DNA of 64,000 bases from positions 62,001 to 126,000 of the forward strand of contig NZ_LQOW01000024.1 of assembly GCF_002102185.1 (NCBI RefSeq). The letters are read 5' to 3'. Shown here piece by piece: positions 36,987 to 44,795 of this stretch. The position numbers and the translations under genes were made by a program. This DNA is from Mycobacterium fragae (GTDB lineage: Bacteria > Actinomycetota > Actinomycetes > Mycobacteriales > Mycobacteriaceae). Below the pieces are notes generated by a model. That model did not search any database. It was not told the DNA's origin and saw only the letters and a program-made list of their open reading frames with translations. Every line of letters starts with the position of its first letter. The first letter of the stretch is position 1.

Positions 36987-37002
36987 GACTATACGTACAG
37001 TC
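36987..37002. promoter_or_regulatory. Putative TetR operator box 2 upstream of yrbEA
   Basis: GACTATACGTACAGTC is nearly palindromic (GACT...AGTC around ACGTAC-like centre) and shares CGTACAGTC with box 1, 88 bases away. Both precede the mce operon. Confidence 0.5.
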
Positions 37003-37029
37003 AGACAGCCGTGTGCTGTCGCTACGCGA

Positions 37030-37701
37030 TCAACCCGTCGCGCCCGTTACCTCGGCGAGGCATTCGCGCACAACTGAAACCACTTCTGCGGAAGGGTTCG
37101 CCCACGTGCTGAGCCCCAAGCGATCGAGCAGCAGTCCGCCGAGGAACACGTCGACGAACGCGGCCCCGACTTGTTCGGGTGTGCGGGAACCGAGCGGGTC
37201 GAACCAGACCCACATCCACTCCAGCGATCCCCATAGCTGCAGTGCCGCCAGTTCGACGTCCACGCTTCGAAATAGGCCGCTCTTTATCCCATTGCGGATC
37301 TCGTCAATCGTGAGCGTTTGCAATTGATGTCGCAACTTACGCACTTGCTGCATCGCCGGGTCATCAGATAACTGGGCCACCTCACGCTGGCTTGCTACCG
37401 TCGCGTTGCGGGCGATCACCTGTAGCAGTGCGGAGGCGTAAATGATCGCGGCGATGCGCTCGTGCGGGGCGGTCAGGCGACCCCACACCATCCGCAATAC
37501 ATCGAGTTGGCGGGCCAAGTGGGTTTCCTCGAGCTCGCGCAACATCTGCGCTTTGGTTCCGAAGTGGTGAACGATGGTGCCCTTGGACATGCCAAGCTCG
37601 TCGGCGATGTCGCCGATGTTCGTCTTGTCGTAGCCACGTTCGGCGACGTAACGGACGAATGCGTCAAGAATCTCGCTTCGCCGGCCCGGCGACCTGGGCA
37701 T
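37030..37701 (-). CDS. TetR-family transcriptional regulator of the mce locus
   Basis: 223 residues. N-terminal helix-turn-helix: RRSEILDAFVRYVAERGYDKTNIGDIADELGMSKGTIVHHFGTKAQMLRE (residues ~7-55), the standard TetR DNA-binding domain. The C-terminal ~150 residues form the helical ligand-binding and dimerisation domain. A ribosome site AAGGG precedes the ATG. It is transcribed toward the yrbE/mce genes, and similar 16-base boxes occur before both it and yrbEA. Autorepression and operon control are therefore likely, with a lipid-derived ligand plausible but not shown. Confidence 0.88.
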   Translation of the reverse strand: MPRSPGRRSEILDAFVRYVAERGYDKTNIGDIADELGMSKGTIVHHFGTKAQMLRELEETHLARQLDVLRMVWGRLTAPHERIAAIIYASALLQVIARNATVASQREVAQLSDDPAMQQVRKLRHQLQTLTIDEIRNGIKSGLFRSVDVELAALQLWGSLEWMWVWFDPLGSRTPEQVGAAFVDVFLGGLLLDRLGLSTWANPSAEVVSVVRECLAEVTGATG

Positions 37702-37722
37702 TTCAACCCTTCAGCGTAAACT

Positions 37723-37738
37723 AACCGTACGACCGGTC
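37723..37738. promoter_or_regulatory. Putative TetR operator box 3 upstream of the tetR-type gene
   Basis: On the minus strand it reads GACCGGTCGTACGGTT, agreeing with box 1 at about 12 of 16 positions and retaining the CGTAC core. It lies 22 bases before the regulator start codon, suited to autoregulation. Confidence 0.45.
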
Positions 37739-37789
37739 ATCATACTTGGCCGCGCAAGTCCCCTGGTTGTGACGGCGCGGCCCGCAGGC

Positions 37790-38107
37790 CTACAGAGCCT
37801 GCAGTGGCCTGCGGCTAGCGCGTCCATCCGGTGCAGTCACGACGTACATGTTCGCGCCGGGTGCCGACTTGATCTCACCGGGGGCGTACATGGTCATGAG
37901 TTCTCTGCCATCGCTGTCGGCGACGCATACATAGGTGTCGGTCTCGGCGTCGTATTCGAAGCTGTCCCAAGCCAATATGAACGCCAAGCAGTTGCCATCG
38001 CGGTCTTCGATGACGAGCTTGTGCACCCCTGACTCTTTTAATAACTTGGCATCCTGCGTGCGCTGCTGAGCGCCCCGAGTGTTGTGGACCGTAACGCTGT
38101 TTAACAT
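37790..38107 (-). CDS. Hypothetical protein, 105 residues
   Basis: The start ATG 38107 (MLNSVTVHNTRGAQQR) has a good ribosome site, AGGGAG, ten bases upstream. An in-frame extension to 38278 would add a signal-peptide-like stretch (MHAATTGISLAATMSGAAIV), so a longer exported form cannot be excluded. The core looks like a small alpha/beta domain (VHKLVIEDRDGNCLAFILAWD, DTYVCVADSDGRELMTMYAPG). No family is recognised. It stands alone between the TetR gene and the second vapBC pair. Confidence 0.5.
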   Translation of the reverse strand: MLNSVTVHNTRGAQQRTQDAKLLKESGVHKLVIEDRDGNCLAFILAWDSFEYDAETDTYVCVADSDGRELMTMYAPGEIKSAPGANMYVVTAPDGRASRRPLQAL

Positions 38108-38432
38108 CTGCGTACTCCCTTCGGTGTTGTTCGGTCCGATCCGATCGCTCCGTTCATGGGATTGCCCAGGCAACGAGGTGGGAGTCGCAAACGGGGTATC
38201 CGGGGCCGGCGCGGAAGGGACTATCGCTGCACCGCTCATCGTCGCGGCCAGACTGATCCCAGTTGTAGCGGCATGCATAGCGCTATCACCTGCTCACCGG
38301 CTGATCACTGAAGTCTGCCAGCTGCAGGCTCCGAATCGGTTGGAAGTCGCAGATTCAGCTGGCCGCTTTGGTCACGTCAGTCTCACCAGTCACGCTGGTG
38401 AACCACCATGCTAAATGCCCGTCTCTGAGCGA
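38108..38432. other. 325-base spacer without a gene
   Basis: Between the 105-residue gene and vapC copy 2 no convincing gene was found. The proximal ~170 bases carry only the possible upstream extension of the minus-strand gene. The distal end holds dispersed repeat copy A (38371-38433), which runs up to the vapC stop codon. Confidence 0.5.
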
Positions 38433-38433
38433 C
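38371..38433 (+). repeat. Dispersed intergenic repeat, copy A (63 bp)
   Basis: It aligns without gaps to the copies at 42625 and 44923, sharing GAACCACCATG, AAATGCCCG and AGCGAC. The last base touches the stop codon of the convergent vapC gene. A short local hairpin (TGGTGAACCACCA) is special to this copy, so hairpin formation is not the conserved feature. Confidence 0.7.
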
Positions 38434-38840
38434 TACTCGTCCCCGGCGGACGCGCGCGAACTGGGCGCGCGAACGTCGACGAGATCGCCAATGATCTGAA
38501 AGTCGGCGGTGTTGTGGGTGAGGAGGGGTACGCCGTGAATGTTGGCGGTGGCAGCAATTACGAGATCGATTGAGCGACGCCGCGGCTGGCCGCCCCGATT
38601 AGCAACGGCGGCTGACAGCCGACCCCACTCCCGAGCGATCGCGACCGTGACCGGAAACGGGTCAAAGGTGGATTCGATTGCGCCCAGCCGCTCGGTACGA
38701 ACTGCCCGTTCGTCATCGTCGCGAGCGACAAGCACACCAAAATGGAGCTCGGCAATCGAGGCAACACTGATCGCGGCCTCGACCTGCGATGGCGGCGGTT
38801 CTTCTCCGATAAGGACGGAAGTATCGAGGACTGCGCGCAT
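38433..38840 (-). CDS. vapC: VapC toxin, copy 2 (PIN domain)
   Basis: 135 residues. PIN motifs: AVLDTSVLIGEE (first Asp), SVASIAELHFGV (Glu), RRRSIDLVIAATA (third acidic) and LLTHNTADFQIIGDLVDV (fourth region, NTADF). It should be a Mg-dependent endoribonuclease. It starts three bases after the vapB stop. All acidic residues are present, so it appears intact. Confidence 0.9.
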   Translation of the reverse strand: MRAVLDTSVLIGEEPPPSQVEAAISVASIAELHFGVLVARDDDERAVRTERLGAIESTFDPFPVTVAIAREWGRLSAAVANRGGQPRRRSIDLVIAATANIHGVPLLTHNTADFQIIGDLVDVRAPSSRASAGDE

Positions 38841-38843
38841 CCG

Positions 38844-39095
38844 CTACTCGAACGGGTCGACAATCGCAGCCGGAAACCGCTCAACGTCTGCGGCAAGCGT
38901 TTTCGGAGCCGGGGCCTGCCAGACCGCATGCAACGCGGGCCCGCTGACCCATCGCCTCTGCATCGCTGGGCCAAGCTGCGCCACCGGCCGGCCCGCGACC
39001 GTGATCGTGATCTGCTCGCCAGCTTCGGCCCGGCGCAGCACCTCGCTGACGTTATTGCGAAGTTCCTTCTGCGGGATGGTCGTCACAGGGGCCAT
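38844..39095 (-). CDS. vapB: VapB antitoxin, copy 2 (Phd-type)
   Basis: 83 residues from ATG 39095 (MAPVTTIPQKELRNNVSEVL). It has the Phd fold with EAGEQITITVAGRPVAQLGP, then a tail likely to bind the toxin (FPAAIVDPFE). The start codon itself lies within a perfect 28-base palindrome, so antitoxin binding there would block both transcription and ribosome access. Confidence 0.9.
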   Translation of the reverse strand: MAPVTTIPQKELRNNVSEVLRRAEAGEQITITVAGRPVAQLGPAMQRRWVSGPALHAVWQAPAPKTLAADVERFPAAIVDPFE

Positions 39096-39118
39096 GGTAG
39101 CAGAACTGCTACCATGGC
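39091..39118. promoter_or_regulatory. Perfect 28-bp palindrome over the vapB start
   Basis: GCCATGGTAGCA, four bases (GAAC), then TGCTACCATGGC: a perfect 12-bp inverted repeat. It spans the vapB start codon at 39093-39095. This is the expected operator of the second VapBC pair. Confidence 0.75.
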
Positions 39119-39132
39119 TCTGTGACCGAGCT

Positions 39133-39267
39133 TCAGGTGGTTGTCGGAATTTGCACCGCGACATCGCTGTGCAGGTGCGCCAGGCCGCTATCGAGAGTCG
39201 CCAACTGCCCTTTGCGACTTCGTGCTAGCTGAGCAAGGTAGGCATCGGTCACCTGTCGGTGACCGAC
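39133..39267 (-). pseudogene. C-terminal remnant of a third VapC-type PIN toxin
   Basis: The last 44 codons of a minus-strand frame read GHRQVTDAYLAQLARSRKG, then QLATLDSGLAHLHSDVAV and a natural stop. This is the C-terminal quarter of a VapC, including the TDAYL and ATLDSGL motifs. Upstream of it the frame loses all similarity to PIN proteins, so the N-terminal three quarters are missing. The break lies at ~39250-39267, where a plus-strand remnant begins. Confidence 0.6.
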
Positions 39268-39588
39268 CACACCATCAAGATCTGCTTCGGCGAAAGACAC
39301 ACTGTCGGGGCCGCAGAGATGGCCAAGCGGATCCCCATGGCCGACGACGACGCGCTCGAACCCGACGATCCACGATTGGCCGCCGCCTTTGAGGAGTTCA
39401 TCCGCGACTACGAGATCAAGTGGCTCGACGAACCCATCCCCGCGCTCGACGGCCACTCGCCGCGGCAGGCCGCCGACGACCCGACCCGGCGCGGTGACCT
39501 GATCAAACTCCTGGACAGCTTCCCGGCCGGGGCAGCCGCCCGCGGGGGCATGGACGTAGGCCGGCTGCGCGCAGCTCTCGGCCTATAG
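39259..39588 (+). pseudogene. Probable C-terminal remnant of a larger protein
   Basis: 109 codons from a GTG to a stop. The C-terminal part, IKWLDEPIPALDGHSPRQAA then RRGDLIKLLDSF, looks like the conserved tail module found at the end of larger actinobacterial proteins (WLDxPIPALxGxTPRxA). The first ~10 codons overlap the VapC remnant antisense. This suggests that a rearrangement fused two gene fragments tail to tail with loss of both N-termini. A short functional protein is possible but unlikely. Confidence 0.45.
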
Positions 39589-39644
39589 CGTCGCACGTTC
39601 ACGCGGCGAGCAGCCTGGTGCTGAATCCTGTTGCCGGGAATGCA

Positions 39645-39681
39645 GTTTCATACGGCATCCGCGGCGCGTCGCGTATGAAAC
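39645..39681. repeat. Long inverted repeat in spacer before the patatin pseudogene
   Basis: GTTTCATACG (39645-39654) and CGTATGAAAC (39672-39681) form a perfect 10-bp stem with a 17-base loop. The flanks GAATGCA and TGTGCGG extend the symmetry imperfectly on both sides. It lies in the 131-base gap between the plus-strand remnant and the end of the minus-strand patatin gene. It could serve as a bidirectional terminator, though it lacks a T run, or be a small mobile palindromic repeat. Confidence 0.5.
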
Positions 39682-39719
39682 CGCACATTCGCGCACGAGC
39701 CGAATAGACCTCAACGCCG

Positions 39720-41401
39720 TCACGTCAGGCGGCGGTTTCGCCAGCGCGCAAAGCGACTGGTCGGCACCTGCATCGCCGCCATTACCGCGCTCATCGGCGA
39801 GGCCACCGACTTGGCCCGCGGCGTGGGTTCACCAGCAGGCGGGCAATCGCCTTCCCACCACGTCGGCTCCAACAACGCCGACGTCACCGGGATCGCCGCC
39901 TCGATGCTCTTGCGGCCCCATCGACTCGCACGATCGATGGCGGCCACGGAGGGCGCCAGGTTGGCCGGCGACAGCGTCGGCTCGAACCGCACAAGATGAT
40001 CGGCGTAGGGCACGTTGCGCATCATCTGCAACTGGACCGCCTGCGTGATCGGCACCAGCCACAGATGCCGCGGATCCCATTGCGGGTGAAAGCAATCGAA
40101 GGCCAAATAGCAGGCATTGCGCGTGCCCAGCCTGCCGTCGCGGACTCGCTTCCACGCCAGTTCGACCGGCACATTGCTCGCGGTCCCGCCGTCGACGAGG
40201 GCGGCGACGTCCTTTTCTTCGCATAGCGCGTCGAGCAGAGGGATCATCCGCCGGTCGGTCGTTTCGTGGTGCAGCACACCGGAATCGCCGACGAGAACGA
40301 CGCCGCGTCGACGACGTCGAAGTCGCGGGCTGGGTCGTCGCCGCCGATGATGATCGGCTTGACAACGCGCAAGTCGATGAAGGCGGCTACCTGCCACATC
40401 CGAGCGGCCACCAGCGGGCCGATGCCGATCGGCCGAAACGGAAGCGAGCGCAATTGCAGCGCCGCCAATTCCGGACGGCGAAACCTTGACGGCAGCGCAG
40501 AATAGGGCTGTTTGCGCACACCGGCCACGACGACGTCGAACGGAATTGCCAAGTCCGACATACGCATCCGTTGGCCGTCCGCGCGGCGGAGCATGGCGCC
40601 GGCGAACTGGTCGAAGCGCAGCGCGAACATACCTGCCAGCCCATGGCGGCGGCGCAGCCGCTCGGGCCCGAGGATGGCCCGGTATGACACCGTCTTCGCC
40701 CACGCGATGTATTCCTCGATCGGCACCGGCAATTCGCGGCTCACGAGGCTGCCCAAGATCGACCCGAACGACGAGCCGATCATGTAGTCCGGCACGTGCC
40801 CGGCCTCCAGCAGCCGCGCCATGCCGCCGATGTAGACGAAACCCGCTCCCCCGCCACCGCCGAGCACCGTCACGAGCTTCTTGTAGCCGACCTCGGCGTC
40901 CAGTTCCGTTGGAGAGAAGTCATTTCCGTGGCGTTGGATCAGCACTTGCCGCTGATCGTCCTGGTCGGCGGCCAGCGTCGTCAGCGCTTCTCGCGCTGTC
41001 GTCAGAGCAGTGACCTGATCCGGCTCCTCGCGCAATGGCCCGTACAGAGCGTCGGCGACCCGGGAGCGCCACGGCCCGATTTCGGCGCCGACCGAGACGT
41101 CTCCTCGCCCGCGGCGTCCGCCTGGGCCCGCGGCCCCGGGTTCGAAGTCGGCGAGCCTGGCGAAGTTGAGGATGTAGCGCAGCTTGCGCAGCTCATCGCT
41201 GCTCAACACCTCGGGGTTAGCGAGGTGGTGCCGGATGAGCCGGTTTTCCATTCGTTGCAGCAGCAGGGCCGGCTCGGCCGATGTCAGGTCGGCCGCGTCG
41301 GGGGTCTCGACCGCCTCGTACTCGATCTCCTCGATCAGTTCGAGACCGGCCTCGCGGCGGCCGAGGCGGCCCAGCATCGCGTCGGCGAACGGGATCTGCA
41401 T
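39720..41401 (-). pseudogene. Patatin-like phospholipase interrupted by a single-base frameshift
   Basis: Two overlapping frames together encode one ~560-residue protein starting [19 protein letters not shown] at ATG 41401. Residues 1-~165 are a helical N-terminal domain. The patatin domain then shows the oxyanion loop VLGGGGGAGFVYIGG and nucleophile elbow GSSFGS. Near 40280 the frame shifts: the first frame runs DAASFSSAIP then ends after ~12 unrelated residues, and the second frame continues GVLHHETTDRRMIPLLDAL to the catalytic aspartate motif VDGGTASNVP. One G missing from a short G run explains it. The truncated product would lack the catalytic Asp. It is either a genuine pseudogene or a sequencing error. 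Confidence 0.8.
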
Positions 41402-41444
41402 GAGGATCAGTTTGGTCGGGCCCCGGGCGGCGCATGATGGAAGG

Positions 41445-42596
41445 GTGCGGATTGCAGTCGGAGTGTCCACGGTGCCCGACGGGCGGCAGGGCGCGGTGGA
41501 GGCTGCGGCGCAGGCACGCGACGAGCTCGCGGGTGAGGCGCCGTCGCTGGCCGTGCTGCTCGGATCGCGAGCCCACACCGACAAGGCTGTGGACATCCTC
41601 AAGGCGGTGCAGGCTGCGGTCGAGCCGCCCGCGCTGATCGGATGCATCGCCCAGGCGATTGTCGCCGGCCGCCGTGAGATCGAGGACGGGCCCGCGGTGG
41701 CGGTATGGCTGGCGTCAGGCCTGGCTGCCGAGACGTTCCAACTGGAATTCGTGCGCACCGGCTCGGGTGGACTGCTCACGGGATACCGGTTCGACCAAAG
41801 CGCGGACGATCTGCACCTGCTGCTGCCGGACCCGTACACGTTCCCGTCGGAGCTGCTCATCGAGCACCTCAACACCGATATGCCGGGAACGACGGTCGCG
41901 GGCGGCCTGGTGAGCGGTGGGCGAGGAGCGGGCGACACCCGACTGTTCCGCGACCACGACGTGCTCAGCTCCGGGCTGGTCGGCGTGCACCTGCCCCGCG
42001 TGCACGGTGTGCCGATCGTGTCGCAGGGTTGCCGGCCGATCGGCTACCCCTATGTCGTCACCGGCGCGGAAGACAACGTGATCACCGAGCTGGGCGGTCG
42101 GCCGCCGCTGGTGCGGCTGCGGGAGATCGTCGAGGGGCTGCCGCGCGACGAGCAGGAGATGGTCAGCCGCGGGCTGCAGATCGGGATCGTGGTCGACGAG
42201 CACCTGGCGACTCCGGGCCAGGGCGACTTCATGATTCGCGGGCTGCTGGGCGCCGACCCGTCGAGCGGGGCGATTGAGGTCGGCGAGATTGTCGAGGTCG
42301 GCGCGACCGTGCAGTTCCAGGTTCGTGACGCGGCGGGGGCTTCTAAGGACTTGCGACTGGCTTTGGAGCGGGCTTCGGCGGCGCTGCCCGGGCGTCCGGT
42401 GGGCGCGTTGTTGTTCACCTGCAACGCGCGAGGGCGGCGGATGTTCGGGGTCGCCGACCACGACGCGTCGACGATCTCAGACCTGCTGGGCGGGATTCCG
42501 CTGGCCGGTTTCTTCGCCGCCGGGGAGATCGGCCCGATAGCGGGACGCAATGCGTTGCACGGGTTTACCGCGTCGATGGCGCTGTTTGTGGAGTGA
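41445..42596 (+). CDS. FIST-domain (FIST_N/FIST_C) signal-sensing protein
   Basis: 383 residues from GTG 41445, divergent from the patatin gene (43-base spacer). The FIST_N part contains [23 protein letters not shown] and [23 protein letters not shown]. The FIST_C part contains [19 protein letters not shown] then [27 protein letters not shown] proteins are thought to bind small ligands such as amino acids and act in signalling; no effector domain is fused here. Segments of this gene recur at 44796-44896 (3' end) and 52355-52598 (middle), so it is the intact source or sibling of decayed copies. Confidence 0.88.
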   Translation: MRIAVGVSTVPDGRQGAVEAAAQARDELAGEAPSLAVLLGSRAHTDKAVDILKAVQAAVEPPALIGCIAQAIVAGRREIEDGPAVAVWLASGLAAETFQLEFVRTGSGGLLTGYRFDQSADDLHLLLPDPYTFPSELLIEHLNTDMPGTTVAGGLVSGGRGAGDTRLFRDHDVLSSGLVGVHLPRVHGVPIVSQGCRPIGYPYVVTGAEDNVITELGGRPPLVRLREIVEGLPRDEQEMVSRGLQIGIVVDEHLATPGQGDFMIRGLLGADPSSGAIEVGEIVEVGATVQFQVRDAAGASKDLRLALERASAALPGRPVGALLFTCNARGRRMFGVADHDASTISDLLGGIPLAGFFAAGEIGPIAGRNALHGFTASMALFVE

Positions 42597-42693
42597 GCTA
42601 TTAGTGCGGCGTGGTGGCGTGAGCGTCACGTCTGTCACGGGAGTCATGCAGCCGAACCACCATCCGAAATGCCCGCCTCGTAGCGACTTTCAG
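42504..42693 (+). repeat. Left ~190-bp direct repeat flanking the toxin cassette
   Basis: It comprises the last 93 bases of the FIST gene, a 28-base spacer and repeat copy B (42625-42693). The same arrangement, with the identical 28-base spacing between stop codon and repeat, recurs at 44796-44991. The two copies enclose the EspC-like/RNase/barstar cassette. Confidence 0.7.
42625..42693 (+). repeat. Dispersed intergenic repeat, copy B (69 bp)
   Basis: It aligns gaplessly to copy C over 69 bases (both end AGCGACTTTCAG) and to copies A and D over 63. Shared core elements are GCCGAACCAC, AAATGCCCG and AGCGAC. It is non-coding and lies between the FIST gene and the EspC-like gene. Confidence 0.7.
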
Positions 42694-42740
42694 AACGAGC
42701 CGGGCGACCGACGGTACTTGCGGTGACTGGTTAGTGAGTG

Positions 42741-43064
42741 ATGGGTTTGCCTACACTTTCGCCCGTGCAGCAGATGTTGCGTGTGGATACCGCTGGTGTG
42801 CAGGCGATGGCTGCCCGCTGGGGTGCGTCGGCGGGTGAGCTTGACGCGACGGTAGCTCCGCCAGAGCTGGGGTTGTCGTGTCAGGTCAGTGCGGCCGCAG
42901 TGAACGCCGCCCATGGTGATGTCGCGGCGTTCGCCGCCGGGCTGGCGGCACGAATGGGTGTTCACGCCACGGGCGTCGCCCAGGCCGATAGCTGCTATCT
43001 CGCCCAGGAAGCTGCTTCGGCGAGCGAGCTGGCTGCTGTGGCTCTGCCGGTGATCAGCCTGTAG
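42741..43064 (+). CDS. EspC-like type VII secretion-associated small protein
   Basis: 107 residues from ATG 42741; GTG 42765 and ATG 42774 are in-frame alternatives, the last giving MLRVDTAGVQAMAARWGASAGELD. This start, a helical hairpin rich in Ala, and ~95-residue size match the DUF2580/EspC family, secreted partners of ESX substrates. It ends two bases before the WXG-type toxin gene, so the two are translationally coupled and probably form a heterodimer for export. No ESX machinery genes are in this window. Confidence 0.75.
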   Translation: MGLPTLSPVQQMLRVDTAGVQAMAARWGASAGELDATVAPPELGLSCQVSAAAVNAAHGDVAAFAAGLAARMGVHATGVAQADSCYLAQEAASASELAAVALPVISL

Positions 43065-43066
43065 CG

Positions 43067-44236
43067 ATGCCGGCGGTCACGGGGGTTCCTGGCCTGTCGG
43101 CGCTGTTGGACTGGCCCACCGAGCACCTCACTGAGGCCGCCGATCATTGGGAGGCCGTCGGCGAGCGAAGCTACGGGGTGGCCCACCAGGTGTGGCGGGA
43201 CGCGATGTCGGCCGACTGGCAGGGTGAGGCGGCCGAGGCGCTGCGCACCGCAACGCATGCCGACATGCAAACCACCAGTGCCGTCGTCGACCAGCTGCAG
43301 GCGGCGGCCAGCGTTGCGCGCGGCGGGGCCTCGGATCTGGATGCGGCCCGCGCGCGAGTCCGGTACGCCGTCGAGGACGCCCACACGGCGGGATTCCAGG
43401 TGGGCGAAGACCTTTCGGTCACCGATCGCATGACCGGTGGATCCGCCGCGCAGCGAGTTGCCCGACAAGCCGCAGCACAAGCCTTTGCGGGCGATATCCG
43501 GCAGCGCGCCGCCCAGCTGGTCGGCTTGGATGCTCAGGTCGCGGCCAAGGTCACCGCGGCCGTGGCCGGCGTCGGCAATAGCTTCCCGCAAATCCCCGCG
43601 CCTGTCGCCGCGCCGACCGGCGTGCGCGCCTTCGGCAATGGCACCTACAAGCAAGATCCGCCATCGCCGTTGCCGCTCGACCCGAAAAATATGACAGCCG
43701 ATGAAGCGCGCGCAGCATGGGCCGAAGTGAATGCGGAGATACGAGCGTGGAACGCTCGATGCGCCGTCGAAAACGTCGGGCTGCTGCCGCCGGCGCAATA
43801 CAGCGCCTGCGTCGCCTCGCAGGCTCCTCTTCTGGAGAGGCAGGCTGCGATCAGAGCCCGGCTAGGGCAACTCGGCATACCAATAGACGGCGAAGTGCCT
43901 GCTTCGCCAGGCGAGCCCGGCGGCGGTGGCGCGGGCGAACCGCCAATACCGCAAAACGTCCAAGACACGCTCAACCAGATCGATGCCGGGAAATGGCCCG
44001 GATCAGCCAACGCGCCAGGCACGAGTGGCGGAGGGGTATTCCGAAATGTCACGCCCAGCGGACAGCATCCCTTACCGACCACGGATGCTTCTGGCAAGCC
44101 GATCACCTACCAGGAGTGGGATGTCAACCCCAGGGTGCCGGGACAGGACCGCGATACTGAACGCATTATCACCGGCAGTGACGGTTCGGCGTGGTATACC
44201 ACTGACCATTACGACACGTTTCACCGGATCCGATAG
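43067..44236 (+). CDS. Probable ESX-exported polymorphic toxin with C-terminal barnase/RNase Sa-like domain
   Basis: 389 residues. Residues 1-~190 are a helical WXG100/DUF-type secretion domain with a WQG turn (SADWQGEAAEALRTATHAD). Residues ~200-325 are a linker with a helical module (PLDPKNMTADEARAAWAEVNAE) and a Gly/Pro stretch. Residues ~325-389 form a microbial ribonuclease (N1/T1) fold: VFRNVTPSG, ITYQEWDVN, DRDTERIITGSDGSAWYT, DHYDTFHRI. The expected catalytic Glu350, Arg366 and His381 are all present, so a guanyl-preferring RNase is predicted. The immunity gene follows nine bases later. The closest architecture is CpnT of M. tuberculosis, whose toxin domain is an NAD glycohydrolase instead. 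Confidence 0.85.
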   Translation: MPAVTGVPGLSALLDWPTEHLTEAADHWEAVGERSYGVAHQVWRDAMSADWQGEAAEALRTATHADMQTTSAVVDQLQAAASVARGGASDLDAARARVRYAVEDAHTAGFQVGEDLSVTDRMTGGSAAQRVARQAAAQAFAGDIRQRAAQLVGLDAQVAAKVTAAVAGVGNSFPQIPAPVAAPTGVRAFGNGTYKQDPPSPLPLDPKNMTADEARAAWAEVNAEIRAWNARCAVENVGLLPPAQYSACVASQAPLLERQAAIRARLGQLGIPIDGEVPASPGEPGGGGAGEPPIPQNVQDTLNQIDAGKWPGSANAPGTSGGGVFRNVTPSGQHPLPTTDASGKPITYQEWDVNPRVPGQDRDTERIITGSDGSAWYTTDHYDTFHRIR

Positions 44237-44245
44237 CGCACAACC

Positions 44246-44743
44246 GTGAACCTTAACGAATTCGTCTCACAGGCCGGTGATCACGGGCCCTGCGTCGGTA
44301 TCCACCCCTCTGCGGCCTCGCCGGTCGTAGCGCCGGCAGGTATCGAACTTCGAACAATCGACGGGTCGCACACCAAAACGCTGGATGCCCTATTCGAGGC
44401 CTTCGCCGAGGCCTGGCATTTCCCGCCCTGGTTCGGCCGCAATTCGCATGCCTTTGATGATTTCATGCGTGACCTAGAAACGATGGTTAACACTGCGACC
44501 GGAAGACCGCCTGCGCCCGCCTACCTGACTTACATCACCGATGCGCACCTAATCCTCGCCGACCAACCCGAAGCCTTTTCCTGGTTTGCCAGTTGCATGC
44601 CGTTCTACCGTGACTACTACCGCGACGAAGCCAATCCACCAGCGGCCTTCGGCTTGTTACTTTCCGCACCCCCCGATCAACTCAATGAAGTTCGCGACCG
44701 CTGGCTAGCCGTCGGGATCGCCGTCGCAACAGTGACGGTCTGA
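44246..44743 (+). CDS. Barstar-family RNase inhibitor (immunity protein)
   Basis: 165 residues from GTG 44246. The barstar core is visible in the middle: IELRTIDGSHTKTLDALFEAFAEAWHFPPWFGRNSHAFDDFMRDL, where the strand-helix unit and the FPPWFGRN segment are the family signature. The acidic residues (AFDDFMRDLE) are those that fill the barnase active site in the known complex. It is encoded directly after the RNase toxin and should neutralise it in the cytosol. It is larger than classical ~90-residue barstar, with an extra C-terminal section. Confidence 0.85.
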   Translation: MNLNEFVSQAGDHGPCVGIHPSAASPVVAPAGIELRTIDGSHTKTLDALFEAFAEAWHFPPWFGRNSHAFDDFMRDLETMVNTATGRPPAPAYLTYITDAHLILADQPEAFSWFASCMPFYRDYYRDEANPPAAFGLLLSAPPDQLNEVRDRWLAVGIAVATVTV

Positions 44744-44795
44744 AGAATGTCCGGGAACCCGCGCTCGGCTCCCAAAGTTCGCCAGTAATCCGCAC

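Noticed and set aside
38371..38433. Reading the intergenic repeat as a transcription terminator
   Set aside because: Only one of the four copies can form a local hairpin and none has a T run, so the conserved feature is not a terminator stem.
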